From Bacteroidales bacterium (GTDB lineage: Bacteria; Bacteroidota; Bacteroidia; Bacteroidales; UBA932): 33,916 bases of DNA. The notes under the pieces were generated by a model. It was not told where the DNA came from. It worked only from the letters and a program-made list of their open reading frames with translations, and made no database searches. Location of the stretch: NCBI GenBank assembly GCA_017464245.1, contig JAFUDV010000039.1:1-33916 (forward strand). Direction: 5' to 3'. The translations under genes and the position numbers were made by a program. Positions 16,163 to 23,153 of this stretch are shown one piece after another (position 1 is the stretch's first letter; every line of letters begins with the position of its first letter).

Positions 16163-17338
16163 ATGATGAAACACATTGTCTTTTGCGCACTGGCCCTTGC
16201 CGCCGTCTGCGGCTGCAGGAACGCCAACAGCGCCGAGGTGAAGAAGGCTCTGCAAGACTTGAGCCAAACCGTGGAGAATCCGACGATGGCCGTCGCGCCC
16301 GACGAAGGAGACGCGGAAGCGGCCCAGGTGGGCGAGGTCGTGCAGTTCGACAAGACGGTCCACGACTTCGGCGACATCTCCGTCAACGACGGTCCCCAGA
16401 GCTGCACCTTCACGGTCAAGAACGTGGGCAAGGAGCCCATCGCCATCTACGAAGTCGTCACTTCCTGCGGCTGCACCGACGCCCATTGGACGCGGGAGCC
16501 GCTCCAGCCGGGCAAGACGGGGACCATCTCCGCCACCTACAAGAACGAAGACGGTCCGATTCCCTTCGACAAGACCCTCACCGTGTATATCGCCGGCGTG
16601 AGCAAGCCGGTCATCCTGCGGCTCCGGGGCGTCGTCCACGAGAAGCAGAAGCCCCTGGCCGAGCTGTACGGTTCCGCACGCATCGGCGACCTGGGCCTCA
16701 AGGGCCTCCGCTACAAAGTTCCGAACGTTCTCCAGGGGGAATCCTCCTCCGACGAGGCGAAGGTCGCGAACCTGGGGAAGAAGCCCCTGAAGCTTTCCTT
16801 CACCGAGGTCTCCCCCAACCTGACCGTGACCGCGGTTCCTTCCACCATCCCGGCCGGAGAGACCGCCACCCTCCGCTTCAGCGTGAAGGCCGATGAAGGC
16901 ACCTGGGGACGCCACGCCTATTACGCCACGCCGGTCCTCAACGGGAAGAAGGCGGGGCAGAAGCTGGAATTCGACGCGCTCACGCGCGGGAACTTCGCCT
17001 CCTGGAGTGCAGAGGAACGAAAGAACGCCGCGCAGTGCATCTTCGACGAAAGCACCGTTTCCTTCGGGACCGTCACGGCGGGCACGCCGGTCGAGGCGGC
17101 CTTCTCCTTCACCAACAAGGGAAAATCGGCCCTGCGGATCTACAGCCTGGACGCCGACGTGGACGGGCTGACCGCCACCCTCCCGGGAGAGACGCCCGCG
17201 CTGAAGAAAGGCACGCTCCCCGTCCGCCTGGACACGTCCCGCCTGCCCAAAGGCGAGACCGTGGTCATGATCACCCTTACGACCAACTGCCCGGCCCGTC
17301 CGATGATCAACCTGTTCCTCGTGGGGCTGGTGAAGTAG
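16163..17338 (+). CDS. DUF1573 domain lipoprotein
   Basis: This 391-residue protein has a signal peptide ending in a cysteine-rich V-C-G-C lipobox (probably Cys18). Residues about 60-155 match DUF1573: V-H-D-F-G-D-I, then S-C-G-C-T, P-L-Q-P-G-K-T-G and a beta-rich ending. A second, weaker immunoglobulin-like repeat (S-F-G-T-V-T-A-G) covers roughly 290-390. Such proteins are common in Bacteroidota, probably as periplasmic or surface beta-sandwich proteins, but their function is unknown. The start is either of two adjacent ATG codons (16163 or 16166); the promoter suggests the transcript begins at about the first. Confidence 0.82.
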   Translation: MMKHIVFCALALAAVCGCRNANSAEVKKALQDLSQTVENPTMAVAPDEGDAEAAQVGEVVQFDKTVHDFGDISVNDGPQSCTFTVKNVGKEPIAIYEVVTSCGCTDAHWTREPLQPGKTGTISATYKNEDGPIPFDKTLTVYIAGVSKPVILRLRGVVHEKQKPLAELYGSARIGDLGLKGLRYKVPNVLQGESSSDEAKVANLGKKPLKLSFTEVSPNLTVTAVPSTIPAGETATLRFSVKADEGTWGRHAYYATPVLNGKKAGQKLEFDALTRGNFASWSAEERKNAAQCIFDESTVSFGTVTAGTPVEAAFSFTNKGKSALRIYSLDADVDGLTATLPGETPALKKGTLPVRLDTSRLPKGETVVMITLTTNCPARPMINLFLVGLVK

Positions 17339-17359
17339 GCTTCCGGGGGCTTCCGGCAG

Positions 17360-17390
17360 TTGAATTTGTCGGGATAAATCCTTATCTTTG
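17360..17390 (+). promoter_or_regulatory. Promoter of the parE operon
   Basis: A TTG -33 element (17360-17362) and a perfect -7 TATCTTTG (17383-17390) have a 20-base spacer. The start near 17395 leaves a leader of about 20 bases. Confidence 0.65.
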
Positions 17391-17414
17391 TAGGATTAGT
17401 GAAAAGAAGGAAAC

Positions 17415-19334
17415 ATGGCTGAAGAGATCGAGAAGAAGCAAGGAATCAACTATAACGAAGACAACATCGTCACCCTGGAGTGGTATGAACACATCCGGCG
17501 GCGCTCCGGCATGTATATCGGACGGCTGGGGAACGGCGACCGGCAGGGAGACGGCATCTATGTCCTGCTGAAAGAGGTCATCGACAATTCCGTGGACGAA
17601 TTCTCGATGGGCTTCGGCAAGCGTATCGACATCAACATCGAGGACAAGACCGTAACGGTGCGCGACTTCGGCCGGGGCATTCCGCTGGGCAAAGTCGTGG
17701 ACGTCACTTCCAAGTTGAACACCGGCGGCAAGTTCGACACCGAAGCCTTCCAGAAATCCGTGGGCATGAACGGCGTGGGCACCAAGGCCGTGAACGCGAT
17801 GTCCTCCGACTTCTGGGTCGAATCCTTCCGCGACGGCCAGAGTTCCTTCGCGCACTACTCCCGCGGCATCCTGCTGGACAGCGGCCTGAGGGAGACCAAG
17901 GAAAAGAACGGCACCTTCATCCGCTTCACGCCTGACGAGCAGATGTTCGAGGGCTACTCCTTCCACATGGACATCGTGGAGACGATGGTCAAGAACTACT
18001 CCTATCTCAAGAAGGGCCTCACCCTCAACCTGAACGGGGTGCCCTACATGAGCGAGAACGGCCTGCTGGACCTCGTCACCGAGAACATGGCGGAAACGCC
18101 CTTGTATCCCCTCATCCACATCGAAGGACCGGACATCGAGATCGTCCTCACACACGGCAGCAGCTACGGAGAGAACATCTCCTCCTTCGTCAACGGACAG
18201 AACACCCGCGACGGCGGGACCCATCTCGCCGCCTACCGTGAGGCCATCGCCAAGACGTTCAAGGACTTCTTCAAGAAAGACTACAAGCCGGAAGACGTCC
18301 GCCAGGGCGTCGTGGGCGCCATCGCCATCCAGATCCAGGAGCCCATCTTCGAGGGACAGACCAAGACCAAGCTCGGCTCCACCTACATGTGGGAGAAACA
18401 GGTGAAGAATCCCGACGGGAGCACCGCCACCGACCGCGGCCCCACCATCCGGAGCTTCATCAACGACTTCGTCTCCAAGAACCTGGACAACTACCTCCAC
18501 ATGCACATGGACATCGTCCCGGTCATCGAGAAGAAGATCAAGGATTCCCAGGCCGAACGGGAGGAGATCGCCGGCATCCAGAAGAAGACCCGCGAGCGCA
18601 ACAAGAAGGCCAGTGTCTATAACCGCAAGCTCCGCGACTGCCGCATCCACTTCAACGACAAGCCTGTGAGGAACAAGGAGGACGAGCGCGAGAAGACATC
18701 CATCTTCATCACCGAGGGCGATTCCGCGTCCGGAACCATCACCAAGGTGCGCAACGCCAACACCCAGGCCGTGTTCTCGCTCCGCGGCAAGCCCATCAAC
18801 TGCTACAAGGAAAGCCGCAAGAAAGTGGCCGAGAACGAGGAACTGAACCTGCTGATCTCCGCGCTGGGCGTGGAGGAGGAACTGGACGACCTCCGCTACA
18901 ACAACATCATCGTCGCCACCGATGCCGATGACGACGGCATGCACATCCGGATGCTGGTCCTCACCTTCTTCATGAAGTACTACCCCGACCTCATCCGCCG
19001 CGGTCACGTCCACATCCTCCAGACGCCGCTGTTCCGCGTCCACAACAAGAAAGAGACGCGCTACTGCTACTCCATCGAAGAGAAGGAGGCCGCCATCAAG
19101 AAGCTCAAGACCGGCGTGGAGATCACCCGCTTCAAGGGTCTCGGCGAAATCTCCTCCCACGAGTTCGTGGACTTCATCGGGGAGAACATGCGCCTGGACC
19201 CGGTCAAGCTCGCCGACGAGGAATCCATCTCCGAAATCATGGAGTTCTACATGGGCGACAATACCGGCGAACGCCAGCGCTTCATCATGGAGAACCTCCG
19301 CAGCGAGGAGGAACTGGAAGACGTAAACATTTAA
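17415..19334 (+). CDS. parE: DNA topoisomerase IV subunit B (ParE)
   Basis: This 639-residue ATPase subunit works with ParC to decatenate daughter chromosomes. The GHKL ATPase domain has E-V-I-D-N-S-V-D-E (Asn58), D-F-G-R-G-I-P and G-M-N-G-V-G-T-K-A. The transducer domain follows. The TOPRIM domain has I-T-E-G-D-S-A-S-G (Glu434) and D-A-D-D-D-G near 506. The S-A-S-G version and R-G-K-P-I-N-C-Y mark the ParE-type branch of Bacteroidota rather than GyrB, which reads S-A-G-G and R-G-K-I-L-N. parC, often adjacent, is not next to it here. It leads an operon with two lipid genes; the next ATG is two bases after its stop. Confidence 0.9.
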   Translation: MAEEIEKKQGINYNEDNIVTLEWYEHIRRRSGMYIGRLGNGDRQGDGIYVLLKEVIDNSVDEFSMGFGKRIDINIEDKTVTVRDFGRGIPLGKVVDVTSKLNTGGKFDTEAFQKSVGMNGVGTKAVNAMSSDFWVESFRDGQSSFAHYSRGILLDSGLRETKEKNGTFIRFTPDEQMFEGYSFHMDIVETMVKNYSYLKKGLTLNLNGVPYMSENGLLDLVTENMAETPLYPLIHIEGPDIEIVLTHGSSYGENISSFVNGQNTRDGGTHLAAYREAIAKTFKDFFKKDYKPEDVRQGVVGAIAIQIQEPIFEGQTKTKLGSTYMWEKQVKNPDGSTATDRGPTIRSFINDFVSKNLDNYLHMHMDIVPVIEKKIKDSQAEREEIAGIQKKTRERNKKASVYNRKLRDCRIHFNDKPVRNKEDEREKTSIFITEGDSASGTITKVRNANTQAVFSLRGKPINCYKESRKKVAENEELNLLISALGVEEELDDLRYNNIIVATDADDDGMHIRMLVLTFFMKYYPDLIRRGHVHILQTPLFRVHNKKETRYCYSIEEKEAAIKKLKTGVEITRFKGLGEISSHEFVDFIGENMRLDPVKLADEESISEIMEFYMGDNTGERQRFIMENLRSEEELEDVNI

Positions 19335-19336
19335 CT

Positions 19337-19918
19337 ATGAGTAAGATCAAAAGTACAGTCAGCCCCGGATGGGCCAAGTTCTGCGGATGGCTTCTGCGCA
19401 CCCTCGGCTGGAAGAGCGTCGGAGGGCCGATGAAGGAGAAGAAAGCCATCGTCCTCGGCGTTCCGCATACCACTGTCTGGGACTTCCTCATCTGCTACCT
19501 GTTCTACACCCAGTTCGGGAAGGTGGCACACATCATGATCAAGAAGGAGTTCTTCTTCTGGCCGATGGGCCCCATCCTGCGTGCCTGCGGAGCCGTCCCG
19601 GTGGACCGCGAGAGTGCAGCGTCCATGGTCCGGAGTCTCATCCACTCCATGGATTCGGTGGACGAGTTCCACCTGGCCATCGCCCCGGAAGGGACGCGGA
19701 AGGCGACCAAGCGCTGGAAGAGCGGCTTCCACCTGATCGCCCGGGAGACCGGATCCACGGTGTACCTCGGCTACTACGACTGGGGCCGGAAGCAGATCAG
19801 CGTCGGCGAACCGTTCGAACTCACCGACGATCCCAAGGCCGACCTGCAGCGCATTTATGACCACTACCGTCCGATGGGCATCCAGGGGAAGCACAAGGAC
19901 GGATTCATCGTTCCCTAA
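19337..19918 (+). CDS. 1-acylglycerol-3-phosphate acyltransferase-like protein
   Basis: This 193-residue protein has the PlsC-type motifs: H-T-T-V-W-D (His44, Asp49; the H-x4-D catalytic pair) and A-P-E-G-T-R (116-121) for substrate binding. It is shorter than typical PlsC (about 240) and lacks the long N-terminal membrane segment, so it may be a peripheral or less typical acyltransferase. It would transfer an acyl chain to a glycerol-phosphate or related acceptor. It starts two bases after parE and is followed 20 bases later by an acyl-CoA synthetase, which could supply activated fatty acid. The acceptor is not known. Confidence 0.85.
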   Translation: MSKIKSTVSPGWAKFCGWLLRTLGWKSVGGPMKEKKAIVLGVPHTTVWDFLICYLFYTQFGKVAHIMIKKEFFFWPMGPILRACGAVPVDRESAASMVRSLIHSMDSVDEFHLAIAPEGTRKATKRWKSGFHLIARETGSTVYLGYYDWGRKQISVGEPFELTDDPKADLQRIYDHYRPMGIQGKHKDGFIVP

Positions 19919-19938
19919 ACCGTTTTGACGACGACCCT

Positions 19939-21651
19939 ATGGCCAAGAAAATCAAGAGTCCCTACAAGCCCTGGCGGAAATACCGACACCGCGAGAACTA
20001 TTGTACGACCCTGCACAAGGTCTACGAGTACGCCACCTCCAACTACGCCAAAAGGACCGCCTATCAGTTCGTGGACGGCGGCCAGCGATATACCTATGCG
20101 GATTTCCGCATCAAGTGCGACCAGCTCTCCCAGCGCATGTCCCGCTACGGGATCAGCGCCGGCGACAAGGTCGCCATCCTTTCCCAGAGCATGCCCAACT
20201 GGATCTTGGCCTTCTTCGCGACGACGGCATACGGCCGCGTGGCGATCCCCATCCTTCCGGACAGCTCCGAAAACGAGGTGACGAACATCCTCAACCACTC
20301 CGAATCCAAGGTCATCTTCATCTCCAAGCGCCTGAGCGGCAAGCTGTCGCAGGAATGCTACGACCGGATGACCCTCGTCATCGACATCGAGACCTTCGAG
20401 TTCATCAAGAAGAACAAGGAGGATTTCCAGTGCGACGGGTGGACCAAGGACCCTTCCCCGGACGACCTCGCGCTCATCATCTACACATCCGGAACGACCG
20501 GACGGGCGAAGGGCGTCATGCTTTCGCACCGGAACGTGTGCCACAACCTGGCCTGTTCCTTCAAGGCGCAGCCGTGTTTCAAGAAGGACCGGTTCCTGTC
20601 CATCCTTCCGATCGCGCACGCCTACGAGATGAGCGTATCCTCGATCTACTCCTTCTACGTGGGAGCCTGCTGCTACTACATCCAGAAGCCGCCGACTCCG
20701 AGCATCCTCATCCCCGCGATGAAGAAGGTCAAGCCCACCATCATGCTGTCGGTTCCGCTCGTGGTGGAGAAGATCTACCGGAACAGCATCGTTCCCACCG
20801 TGAAGAAGAGCCGCGTCCTGTCCTGGATGCATGAGAAGATGCCCTGGCTGCTGTACCGGCTCATCCACATGCGCCTCATGAAGACGTTCGGCGGCAAGCT
20901 GCGCTTCTTCGGCGTGGGCGGCGCCAAGATGGACACCACCGTGGAAACCTTTCTCAAGAACTGCCACTTCCCGTATTCCGTGGGCTACGGCCTTACCGAG
21001 ACCGCTCCCCTGGTGTGCAACGTCATGGTGAACAAGCGCAAACGGGTCGGATCCATCGGTGTCGCGGCCTACGAGATGGAGGTCCGCCTGGACAACATGA
21101 ACCCGGAGACCGGCGAAGGCGAGATCGTCTGCCGCGGCGACAACGTCATGCTGGGCTACTACCGGGATCCGGAGCGTACGATGCAAGTCATCGACGACGA
21201 AGGCTGGTTCCACACCAACGACATCGCCACGATGGACGAGGATGGCTGGTACTTCATCAAAGGCCGGCTGAACAACACCATCCTGGGCCCGTCCGGAGAG
21301 AACATCTATCCGGAAGAAATCGAGATGGTCATCAACGACATCGAAGGCGTGAACGAGTCCCTCGTGATGGAACGCGACGGAAAGCTGGTCGCCCTCGTCA
21401 AGTTCGACGACAACGTCCTGGACTGGGACCAGGCCGGAGAAGACAAGTTCTTCGAGGACCTCGAGGCCAGGAAGAAGGCTGTCCTGGAATGGGTGAACAA
21501 GACCGTTGGAAAGAACTCCAAGATCGGCGAGGTCGATGCCATGAAGGACCCCTTCGAGAAAACCGCGACCCAGAAGATCCGCCGCTTCAAGTACAAGGAC
21601 TCCCACGGCGACGAGCCGGAGAAACCCTCCGAAGAGAAAAAGGAGGATTGA
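19939..21651 (+). CDS. Long-chain acyl-CoA synthetase (AMP-forming)
   Basis: This 570-residue enzyme of the ANL superfamily activates a fatty acid with ATP and CoA. The P-loop-like motif Y-T-S-G-T-T-G-R-A-K-G begins at residue 182. G-Y-G-L-T-E-T-A lies near 352. G-W-F-H-T-N-D and K-G-R-L-N-N-T-I precede the hinge. The catalytic lysine is in T-Q-K-I-R-R-F near 546. The last 18 residues are highly charged and look disordered. It is the last gene of the parE operon and is followed by a strong hairpin. The fatty-acid chain length cannot be told from sequence. Confidence 0.92.
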   Translation: MAKKIKSPYKPWRKYRHRENYCTTLHKVYEYATSNYAKRTAYQFVDGGQRYTYADFRIKCDQLSQRMSRYGISAGDKVAILSQSMPNWILAFFATTAYGRVAIPILPDSSENEVTNILNHSESKVIFISKRLSGKLSQECYDRMTLVIDIETFEFIKKNKEDFQCDGWTKDPSPDDLALIIYTSGTTGRAKGVMLSHRNVCHNLACSFKAQPCFKKDRFLSILPIAHAYEMSVSSIYSFYVGACCYYIQKPPTPSILIPAMKKVKPTIMLSVPLVVEKIYRNSIVPTVKKSRVLSWMHEKMPWLLYRLIHMRLMKTFGGKLRFFGVGGAKMDTTVETFLKNCHFPYSVGYGLTETAPLVCNVMVNKRKRVGSIGVAAYEMEVRLDNMNPETGEGEIVCRGDNVMLGYYRDPERTMQVIDDEGWFHTNDIATMDEDGWYFIKGRLNNTILGPSGENIYPEEIEMVINDIEGVNESLVMERDGKLVALVKFDDNVLDWDQAGEDKFFEDLEARKKAVLEWVNKTVGKNSKIGEVDAMKDPFEKTATQKIRRFKYKDSHGDEPEKPSEEKKED

Positions 21652-21661
21652 CGGCAAGAAT

Positions 21662-21697
21662 AACGGCCGGGTGCTGCGCAAGGCATCCGGCCGTTTT
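21662..21697. terminator. Terminator after the acyl-CoA synthetase
   Basis: Arms AACGGCCGG(G)TGC and GCATCCGGCCGTT close an eight-base loop, followed by TTTT on the plus strand. On the minus strand the tail is TTATTCTT, so it could also stop transcripts from the orphan promoter at 21762-21792. Confidence 0.8.
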
Positions 21698-21760
21698 CGA
21701 CACCCTCCACACGCAGACGGGCCAGGCGTGTCCGACCGGAACCGGCCGGCAGGGGTCGAT
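21698..21760 (-). ncRNA. Candidate small RNA in the gap between two operons
   Basis: A promoter at 21762-21792 points leftwards into this gene-free stretch, and the hairpin at 21662-21697 would end the transcript about 100 bases later. No reading frame of note is present. The predicted RNA contains a perfect ACACGC/GCGTGT hairpin and GC-rich CCGGCCGG/CCGGTCGG segments. It does not show the conserved core of 4.5S/SRP RNA, and I do not recognise it. The call rests on promoter and terminator placement only. Confidence 0.3.
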
Positions 21761-21761
21761 G

Positions 21762-21792
21762 CAAAGTTACACTCCGGGCGGATTCCGGGCAA
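21762..21792 (-). promoter_or_regulatory. Orphan promoter facing the acyl-CoA synthetase terminator
   Basis: Minus-strand -7 TAACTTTG (21762-21769) and -33 TTG (21790-21792) have a 20-base spacer. The start would be near 21757. No gene lies downstream on this strand. The rest of 21793-21851 shows no feature I can support. Confidence 0.4.
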
Positions 21793-21851
21793 GGCCTGCC
21801 GCCTTCCACATCCTTGCATCCTAAGCCCTTGACAGCCAGCCCCATAAAGAA

Positions 21852-21877
21852 GAAGCCCGGACTTTCGTCCAGGCTTC
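21852..21877 (-). terminator. Terminator of the rpsF-rpsR-rplI operon
   Basis: On the minus strand, arms GAAGCCTGGAC and GTCCGGGCTTC close a GAAA tetraloop and are followed by TTCTTT. It lies about 60 bases past the rplI stop codon. Confidence 0.65.
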
Positions 21878-21935
21878 CATTCTTATTCAACTTTCGTTCT
21901 TTCAACTCCTTGGAGCGAAAGAGAAGTGCAAGGAA

Positions 21936-22382
21936 TTACTCGGCGACCACGTTGAACTTGAAGGTGCCCTTGATGCCCTTGTAGAGCTTCACGGCGGCCT
22001 CGTACGCACCCAGCTCCTTCACCTCGTCGGCGAGGATGGTGATGTCCTTCTTGTCGATGTTCAGGCCCTTGGCGCCCAGCGCCTCGGCGAGCTGCTCGGT
22101 GGTGACGGAACCATAGAGCTTGCCGGTCTCACCGACCTTGGCGGCAATCTCGAGAACCTGCGCGTTGATGGTGGCGGCGAGGGCCTCTGCGTCGGCGACG
22201 AGCTTGGCCTCCTTGTGCGCACGCTGACGGAGGGTCTCCGCATGCTGCTTCTTCACGGACTCGGTGGCCACGGTGGCGAAGCCCTGCGGCACCAGATAGT
22301 TCATCGCATAACCGGCCTTGACCTTGACGATCTCACCAGCGTAGCCGAGATTGGCCACATCTTTCTTCAGCAAAATTTCCAT
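21936..22382 (-). CDS. rplI: Large ribosomal subunit protein bL9
   Basis: This 148-residue protein has the L9 N-terminal RNA-binding domain with the V-K-x-G-Y-A-x-N-Y-L-V-P-x-G-x-A signature (residues about 20-36). A long connecting helix rich in Ala, Glu and Lys and a C-terminal domain follow. Length is normal. L9 binds 23S rRNA near the base of the L1 stalk. It is the last gene of the rpsF-rpsR-rplI operon, eight bases after rpsR. Confidence 0.97.
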   Translation of the reverse strand: MEILLKKDVANLGYAGEIVKVKAGYAMNYLVPQGFATVATESVKKQHAETLRQRAHKEAKLVADAEALAATINAQVLEIAAKVGETGKLYGSVTTEQLAEALGAKGLNIDKKDITILADEVKELGAYEAAVKLYKGIKGTFKFNVVAE

Positions 22383-22390
22383 AAGGCAGA

Positions 22391-22660
22391 TTATTTAAGA
22401 AGGTCAGTCACATACGGGAGAAGAGCAAGGGAACGGGCCCGCTTGATGGCCTGGGCAACCTTGCGCTGGAACTTCAGGGAAGTACCGGTGATGCGGCGAG
22501 GGAGAATCTTGCCCTGCTCGTTGAGGAACTTCTTGAGGAACTCGGGGTCCTTGTAATCGACATACTTGATGCCCGCCTTCTTGAAGCGGCAGTATTTCTT
22601 CTTGCGAACCTCCACGGTCGGAGGGTTCAGATAACGGATTTCGCTGTTTTCGTTTGCCAT
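22391..22660 (-). CDS. rpsR: Small ribosomal subunit protein bS18
   Basis: This 89-residue protein contains the S18 core: Y-V-D-Y-K-D near 34-39, L[18 protein letters not shown] (about 44-62) and A-I-K-R-A-R. It binds with S6 to the 30S platform. It sits between rpsF (18-base gap) and rplI (8-base gap), the usual order in Bacteroidota. Confidence 0.98.
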   Translation of the reverse strand: MANENSEIRYLNPPTVEVRKKKYCRFKKAGIKYVDYKDPEFLKKFLNEQGKILPRRITGTSLKFQRKVAQAIKRARSLALLPYVTDLLK

Positions 22661-22678
22661 GATGAATTCCTCCTATGA

Positions 22679-23053
22679 TTACTCTTCAGTCTTGGGGGCC
22701 TCGGCGGCGGCAGCAGCCTTGGCGGCCTTGTTGGCGCGGCGCTTCTCGGCGTAGGCGACGGCGTCCTTGTCCAGGGCGACGGTCAGGAAGCGGATGATGC
22801 GCTCGTCACGGTGATACTGGGTCTCGAGGGTGGCGACGAACTGCGAGTCGGCCTTGAACTCGATCAGGTAATAAAAACCTGTGGTCTTGTGCTGGATCGG
22901 ATAAGCGAGCTGACGCAGGCCCCAATCCTCTTCGTACACGACCTCACCGCCATTGTCGCGGATGAGCTGGGTGTACTTGGCAACCGCTTCCTTCATCTGG
23001 GCCTCAGACAAAACGGGAGTAGCAATGAAAACGGTTTCGTACTGGTTAACCAT
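22679..23053 (-). CDS. rpsF: Small ribosomal subunit protein bS6
   Basis: This 124-residue protein begins N-Q-Y-E-T-V-F-I and keeps the S6 ferredoxin-like core: [10 protein letters not shown] near 44-53, then F-Y-Y-L-I-E-F and D-E-R-I-I-R-F-L-T. The C-terminal tail is a run of Ala, Lys and Glu. It forms a heterodimer with S18 on 16S rRNA. It is the first gene of the operon, whose leader contains a hairpin that may be the S6:S18 autoregulatory site. Confidence 0.98.
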   Translation of the reverse strand: MVNQYETVFIATPVLSEAQMKEAVAKYTQLIRDNGGEVVYEEDWGLRQLAYPIQHKTTGFYYLIEFKADSQFVATLETQYHRDERIIRFLTVALDKDAVAYAEKRRANKAAKAAAAAEAPKTEE

Positions 23054-23087
23054 TGTTTGTTAATTAATTGTTTGATAAATACTTACT

Positions 23088-23117
23088 CCTTCCCGGAATC
23101 ACTCGGACCCGAAAAGG
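23088..23117 (-). promoter_or_regulatory. Leader hairpin of rpsF, possible S6:S18 autoregulatory site
   Basis: On the minus strand CCTTTTCGG pairs with CCGGGAAGG over nine pairs (two of them G-U) and closes a 12-base loop that contains CCGA. The predicted transcription start coincides with the foot of the stem. In other bacteria the S6:S18 complex represses its operon by binding a leader RNA with an exposed CCG next to a stem. The match here is by eye only. Confidence 0.45.
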
Positions 23118-23121
23118 ACTG

Positions 23122-23153
23122 CAAATATACGAATTAATTTCCTGAAATACAAA
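23122..23153 (-). promoter_or_regulatory. Promoter of rpsF-rpsR-rplI
   Basis: A perfect -7 TATATTTG (23122-23129) and a -33 TTTG (23150-23153) have a 20-base spacer on the minus strand. The -33 element directly abuts the stop codon of hrpB. The start near 23117 gives a leader of about 64 bases. Confidence 0.75.

Noticed and set aside
17415-19334. GyrB instead of ParE
   Set aside because: The TOPRIM region reads S-A-S-G and R-G-K-P-I-N-C-Y, as in ParE of Bacteroidota, rather than the GyrB pattern. A genome-wide check for a second subunit B gene would settle it.
21698-21790. 4.5S/SRP RNA in the gap between the acyl-CoA synthetase and rplI
   Set aside because: The size is right, but neither strand shows the conserved GGAAGG...AGCAG core of the SRP RNA tip.
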